A stretch of 64,000 nucleotides of DNA, taken from the NCBI RefSeq assembly GCF_001042595.1, contig NZ_AP012326.1:1860001-1924000 (forward strand), in the 5' to 3' direction. A program made the translations under genes and the position numbers. Below, piece after piece: positions 62,301-64,000 of the stretch. Numbering within the stretch: the first letter of the stretch is position 1; every line of letters starts with the position of its first letter. The stretch comes from Bifidobacterium dentium JCM 1195 = DSM 20436 (GTDB lineage Bacteria; Actinomycetota; Actinomycetes; Actinomycetales; Bifidobacteriaceae). The notes beneath the pieces were generated by a model that saw only the letters and a program-made list of their open reading frames with translations, was not told the DNA's origin and ran no database searches.

Positions 62301-64000
62301 GTAGAGACGGACATCATCAATGGTTTGCGCGCCGCCCTTGAATTTGACGATGATCGAATCCTTGGCGTTTTCCGTTCCCTTGGTTCCCCAGAACGATTCC
62401 ATGACGTTCGTGCCATCCACGGCGTTGGCCGCCGGATATCCCTTGGTCTCGTAAGTGGCTTCCACATCTGCATTCTGTGCCACGTTGGCCTGACTCCGGG
62501 AAGCCTCGTCAACGTTCTGGCCGGATTGCGCGAAAATCTGGGTGATGCGGCTGGTGGAACCGTAAGAGACTTCGTTGGCGTTCGGCATGGAAGCGGCGAC
62601 GGCACCACTGATCTTGGCACCGGAATCATCCTTCACTTCAATCGTTCCGCTTGCGGGATCGTAGATGAGATGCGCAAGCCTGTCGGAGGTGAACACCGCA
62701 CTTCCGTCAAGGTACAGGGTATATCCCTTCGGAACGTCGTACGTTCCGTCGTTGTTCCAGACGATTGACATATCCTTGCCGTGGTAGCTCAGGTTGTTCA
62801 CCGTAAAATGGTTCCAATCCGGAATCTCGATCGGATTCAGTTCGATCTTGTTGTCTTCACGAGGAACAACGCCGGCGACGTCCTCGATAACGGTCCAGTT
62901 GGTGGTGCCGAGCTGGGTGTGGTGTATCCAGGAACGGTACGTGATCTTGCCGCCGTTCTTGGAAGCATCACCGTTCTTTTCCGGAATGGTGCTTCCGGAC
63001 GAGTTGTTATCCATGTTCCAGAACTCGTTCTGATCAGGGTAACGGTTGTCGCCACCCTGATAGTGGGAGAATGCGACCCAGTACAGCAGCTTCTTGTATG
63101 ACTCGTTGGTGATGTATCCGTTGTCGGCCGCGTTGTAGTCGCGGATGCCGGCCGAATAGATTTGCAGCAACGGAGTTGCGTTGATAATCGAGAAGTTGTT
63201 GGAACCGGGGAAATTCAGTGCCTTCTTATCGGCCTGATTGGCCGTAAAGAACGGGAAGATCGGGAACTCGTCGGCATCCGCGAACAAACGAAGAGCACTG
63301 TCGTAGTCGTCGTTTCCGGTAGGCATCAATCCTTCGGAGTACGGATAGTAATTGTTGAGTTCCTTATATTTGGCGAACGATCCGTCGCTGATCCACTTGT
63401 GCAGCAGCAGCTTGCTGTCGGAGTCCCAGAGGTTGTCGAGCACATCCTGCTTGATGCTGTCGGCGATTTCCCGCATCTCCTCCGCTTTGCCGGTATCTCC
63501 CGCGGCCGAGTACGCCTTGGCTGCGGCATTGGCGTTCGCCCACATGTTGGCCGAACCGTCCGCACGATCCATACGTTGTCCGGAACGTCCGGGCTCGGAG
63601 AATGAGACCGCGTCGGCGTCGTTGCCGGTCATCGACCACCAGGACCAGTCAATCAGGCTATTGCCGTTGTCGTTCTGATTGTCGTTGTTGTCCGGCTCGT
63701 CCTTCGAATTAAGCAGGCCTTTGACATCCTGTGAACCATAGTCGCCCAGCGCTTCGGCCAGTGAGGATGGTCCGCCATGAACCATGTAGGAGTCCCAGCC
63801 CGCCTTGGTGATGTACTGCGTGTAGCTATGGTTCCAGTTGGCCGGATCGCCCGGATTGTCATGATAGTAGTAGTACCCGGATTTGCCTTTCTTGGCGGTC
63901 TGGCCGGCAGAAACCCAAGTGCCGTATGAGTATTCGGCGTTACGCAGCCACTTGGTGTCGTTGATGAACATGCCGGACGTCAGCACGATTTGGTTGTTGT
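59385..64000 (-). CDS. Very large cell-surface glycosidase, C-terminal part (runs off window)
   Basis: More than 1,530 residues are visible; the start and signal peptide lie beyond the right edge. The visible N-terminal 450 residues (DANMWANANAAAKAYSAAGD-like helices, SIINATPLLQIYSAG, YRSWIHHTQLGTTNW) look like an (alpha/alpha)6-barrel glycosidase. Two F5/8-type carbohydrate-binding domains (about 500-650 and 750-880), a bacterial Ig-like region (about 890-1050) and a further binding module (about 1080-1220) follow. Three FIVAR repeats come next (about 1240-1480, each with L-x-x-A-x-x-x-D/E...W...L-x-x-A-x-x-V-L). The C-terminal GNTGSN-hydrophobic helix-RRHGTER is a wall- or membrane-anchor. 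The layout recalls beta-L-arabinobiosidase (GH121) proteins of bifidobacteria, but the family is not proven. Confidence 0.7.
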   Translation of the reverse strand, partial: NNQIVLTSGMFINDTKWLRNAEYSYGTWVSAGQTAKKGKSGYYYYHDNPGDPANWNHSYTQYITKAGWDSYMVHGGPSSLAEALGDYGSQDVKGLLNSKDEPDNNDNQNDNGNSLIDWSWWSMTGNDADAVSFSEPGRSGQRMDRADGSANMWANANAAAKAYSAAGDTGKAEEMREIADSIKQDVLDNLWDSDSKLLLHKWISDGSFAKYKELNNYYPYSEGLMPTGNDDYDSALRLFADADEFPIFPFFTANQADKKALNFPGSNNFSIINATPLLQIYSAGIRDYNAADNGYITNESYKKLLYWVAFSHYQGGDNRYPDQNEFWNMDNNSSGSTIPEKNGDASKNGGKITYRSWIHHTQLGTTNWTVIEDVAGVVPREDNKIELNPIEIPDWNHFTVNNLSYHGKDMSIVWNNDGTYDVPKGYTLYLDGSAVFTSDRLAHLIYDPASGTIEVKDDSGAKISGAVAASMPNANEVSYGSTSRITQIFAQSGQNVDEASRSQANVAQNADVEATYETKGYPAANAVDGTNVMESFWGTKGTENAKDSIIVKFKGGAQTIDDVRLYFYQTSSSQTISGYSEPSVYTLEFQNEAGEWQVLPNQVRTPTYAGANYNRVQFDPVNTQAIRVTFTPQSGMAVGVKEIQAYDTGIRPDEEPTNATPEVDAYVSSSTSSGAQIVGSVKDDGLPNGEIISKWEQVSGPENGVARFVDGQATSTTVTFNREGDYVLRLSASDGEKTGEKLVTVHGIPSDGTVNVAPQSSATASYTNVWQPKDNAKKVIDGQVVYTNTPNETWNNWGDSTGEDATLQLEWDGSIPLKKAKLYFWTDHGGVPMVKSWRLQYADADGNWKDVKLADGQSYTTVENQGNEVKFAETVETSKLRIVFPKGSYVGVSEFEAYALDPVSVSDVNRMVKTGTKASDLALPTMVSAAYTDGTRRNLAVTWGKVTDEQLASDSRFTVSGVVAGALAGAKAIIGVRSDAQAQISGAAQPLEQTVYQNSKAIDLPTVVPVRFPNGMLDDRKVVWRDESVKSIDLTKIGDYEVRGSAEASSSEAKITVHVVADPSDSVTPDPKPGPDPEPDPGPLEGWIEGKASDTTVSAEASWSPAAGKLNDGKLVDDNFPTGDDQDVNAYVWGTWGKASSGMYAQYTWNQTALVDSSRVQFWANMTETNKTLGGLEIPTEWKIQYLAEDGTYKDVENAKYTVVRNDPTHHATDGAKGWSEAIFTPVKTASLRLVLEPYDGGTGAGTFGAAVVEWGVHAVKEETPDPPTPAVDKTKLESAIKAAETLEESRFTSASWSEFAAILQASKTVLDNVDATQDDVDNAVSKLEDRQKALVARGDKTDLRQSFDNADAIDSSRYTDKSVEALKEAMHIASDVLRNEDATQSEIDEATKTLMATINGLETKGDPEPVVVDESALKTLVARADALKGSDYTEASWKTFSDVLAKAKSVLMDDAVSQSDVDAAASNLEKAASALVRKDGKSVKVDISTGGQVSGKSQAIGNTGSNVAVLAVMLLVAVVAGVIVLLIVNRRHGTER

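Noticed and set aside
1..64000. Insertion sequences, integrases, prophage genes or rRNA operons
   Set aside because: No transposase, integrase, phage structural gene or rRNA sequence was seen on either strand. The tRNA-Arg shows no adjacent duplicated 3' end indicating an integrated element.

Overview
This window looks like a chromosomal segment of a Bifidobacterium: high GC, strong AGGAGG-type ribosome binding sites, and many intracellular glycoside hydrolases (GHs) paired with MFS sugar transporters and their own local regulators. It also carries an oxygen-independent nrdD/nrdG pair. The genus is an inference from gene content. The species cannot be fixed from the sequence alone, although the plant-type glucoside and galactoside gene set would suit the adolescentis/catenulatum/dentium side of the genus.

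Layout. 1-4.1 kb: MarR regulator and a two-subunit ABC exporter; the second exporter gene is cut by the window edge and carries a frameshift. 4.3-8.2 kb: sugar O-acetyltransferase, a GH3 beta-glucosidase and a divergent TetR, followed by a five-unit 53-bp tandem hairpin array. 8.5-12.8 kb: a MerR-controlled operon (SDR dehydrogenase, an MFS carrier broken by a stop codon, and a Gfo/Idh dehydrogenase) read from a 19-bp-spacer MerR-type promoter. 12.8-15.8 kb: an ATPase remnant, a PH-domain protein, and a DHA2 multidrug MFS with MarR. 15.9-24.9 kb: two TetR-linked sugar modules (GPH transporter plus a DUF5060/DUF4038 GH; MFS plus GH3). 25.0-30.2 kb: a GHKL/LytTR two-component system divergent from a membrane-anchored GH3 whose domains are in permuted order. 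30.3-38.6 kb: an MFS-GH30-GH5-GH5-GH43 operon with a divergent TetR. 38.6-41.6 kb: GH42 beta-galactosidase and TetR. 41.7-44.9 kb: a decayed LacI-controlled gluconate-type module (aldo/keto reductase remnant, SDR, N-terminally truncated GntP permease). 45.0-59.2 kb: mostly housekeeping genes (glutamate-cysteine ligase family protein, a 1,624-residue acyl-CoA dehydratase activase-like protein, nrdG, nrdD, xseA, xseB, an exo/endonuclease-fold membrane protein, tRNA-Arg(CCU), an NmrA-like protein). 59.4 kb to the end: the C-terminal part of a very large cell-surface glycosidase.

How the parts fit. The middle 35 kb is a series of small catabolic cassettes. Each holds one importer, one or more cytoplasmic GHs and one local repressor, so small beta-linked glucosides and galactosides are probably imported intact and split inside the cell. 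Five TetR regulators share an effector-domain signature and appear to be paralogues that spread together with these cassettes. The LytTR system is the exception: its apparent target is an extracytoplasmic glycosidase. At least five genes are visibly broken (frameshift, nonsense, internal deletion, N-terminal truncation, bare C-terminal remnant), so the region seems to be losing as well as gaining functions.
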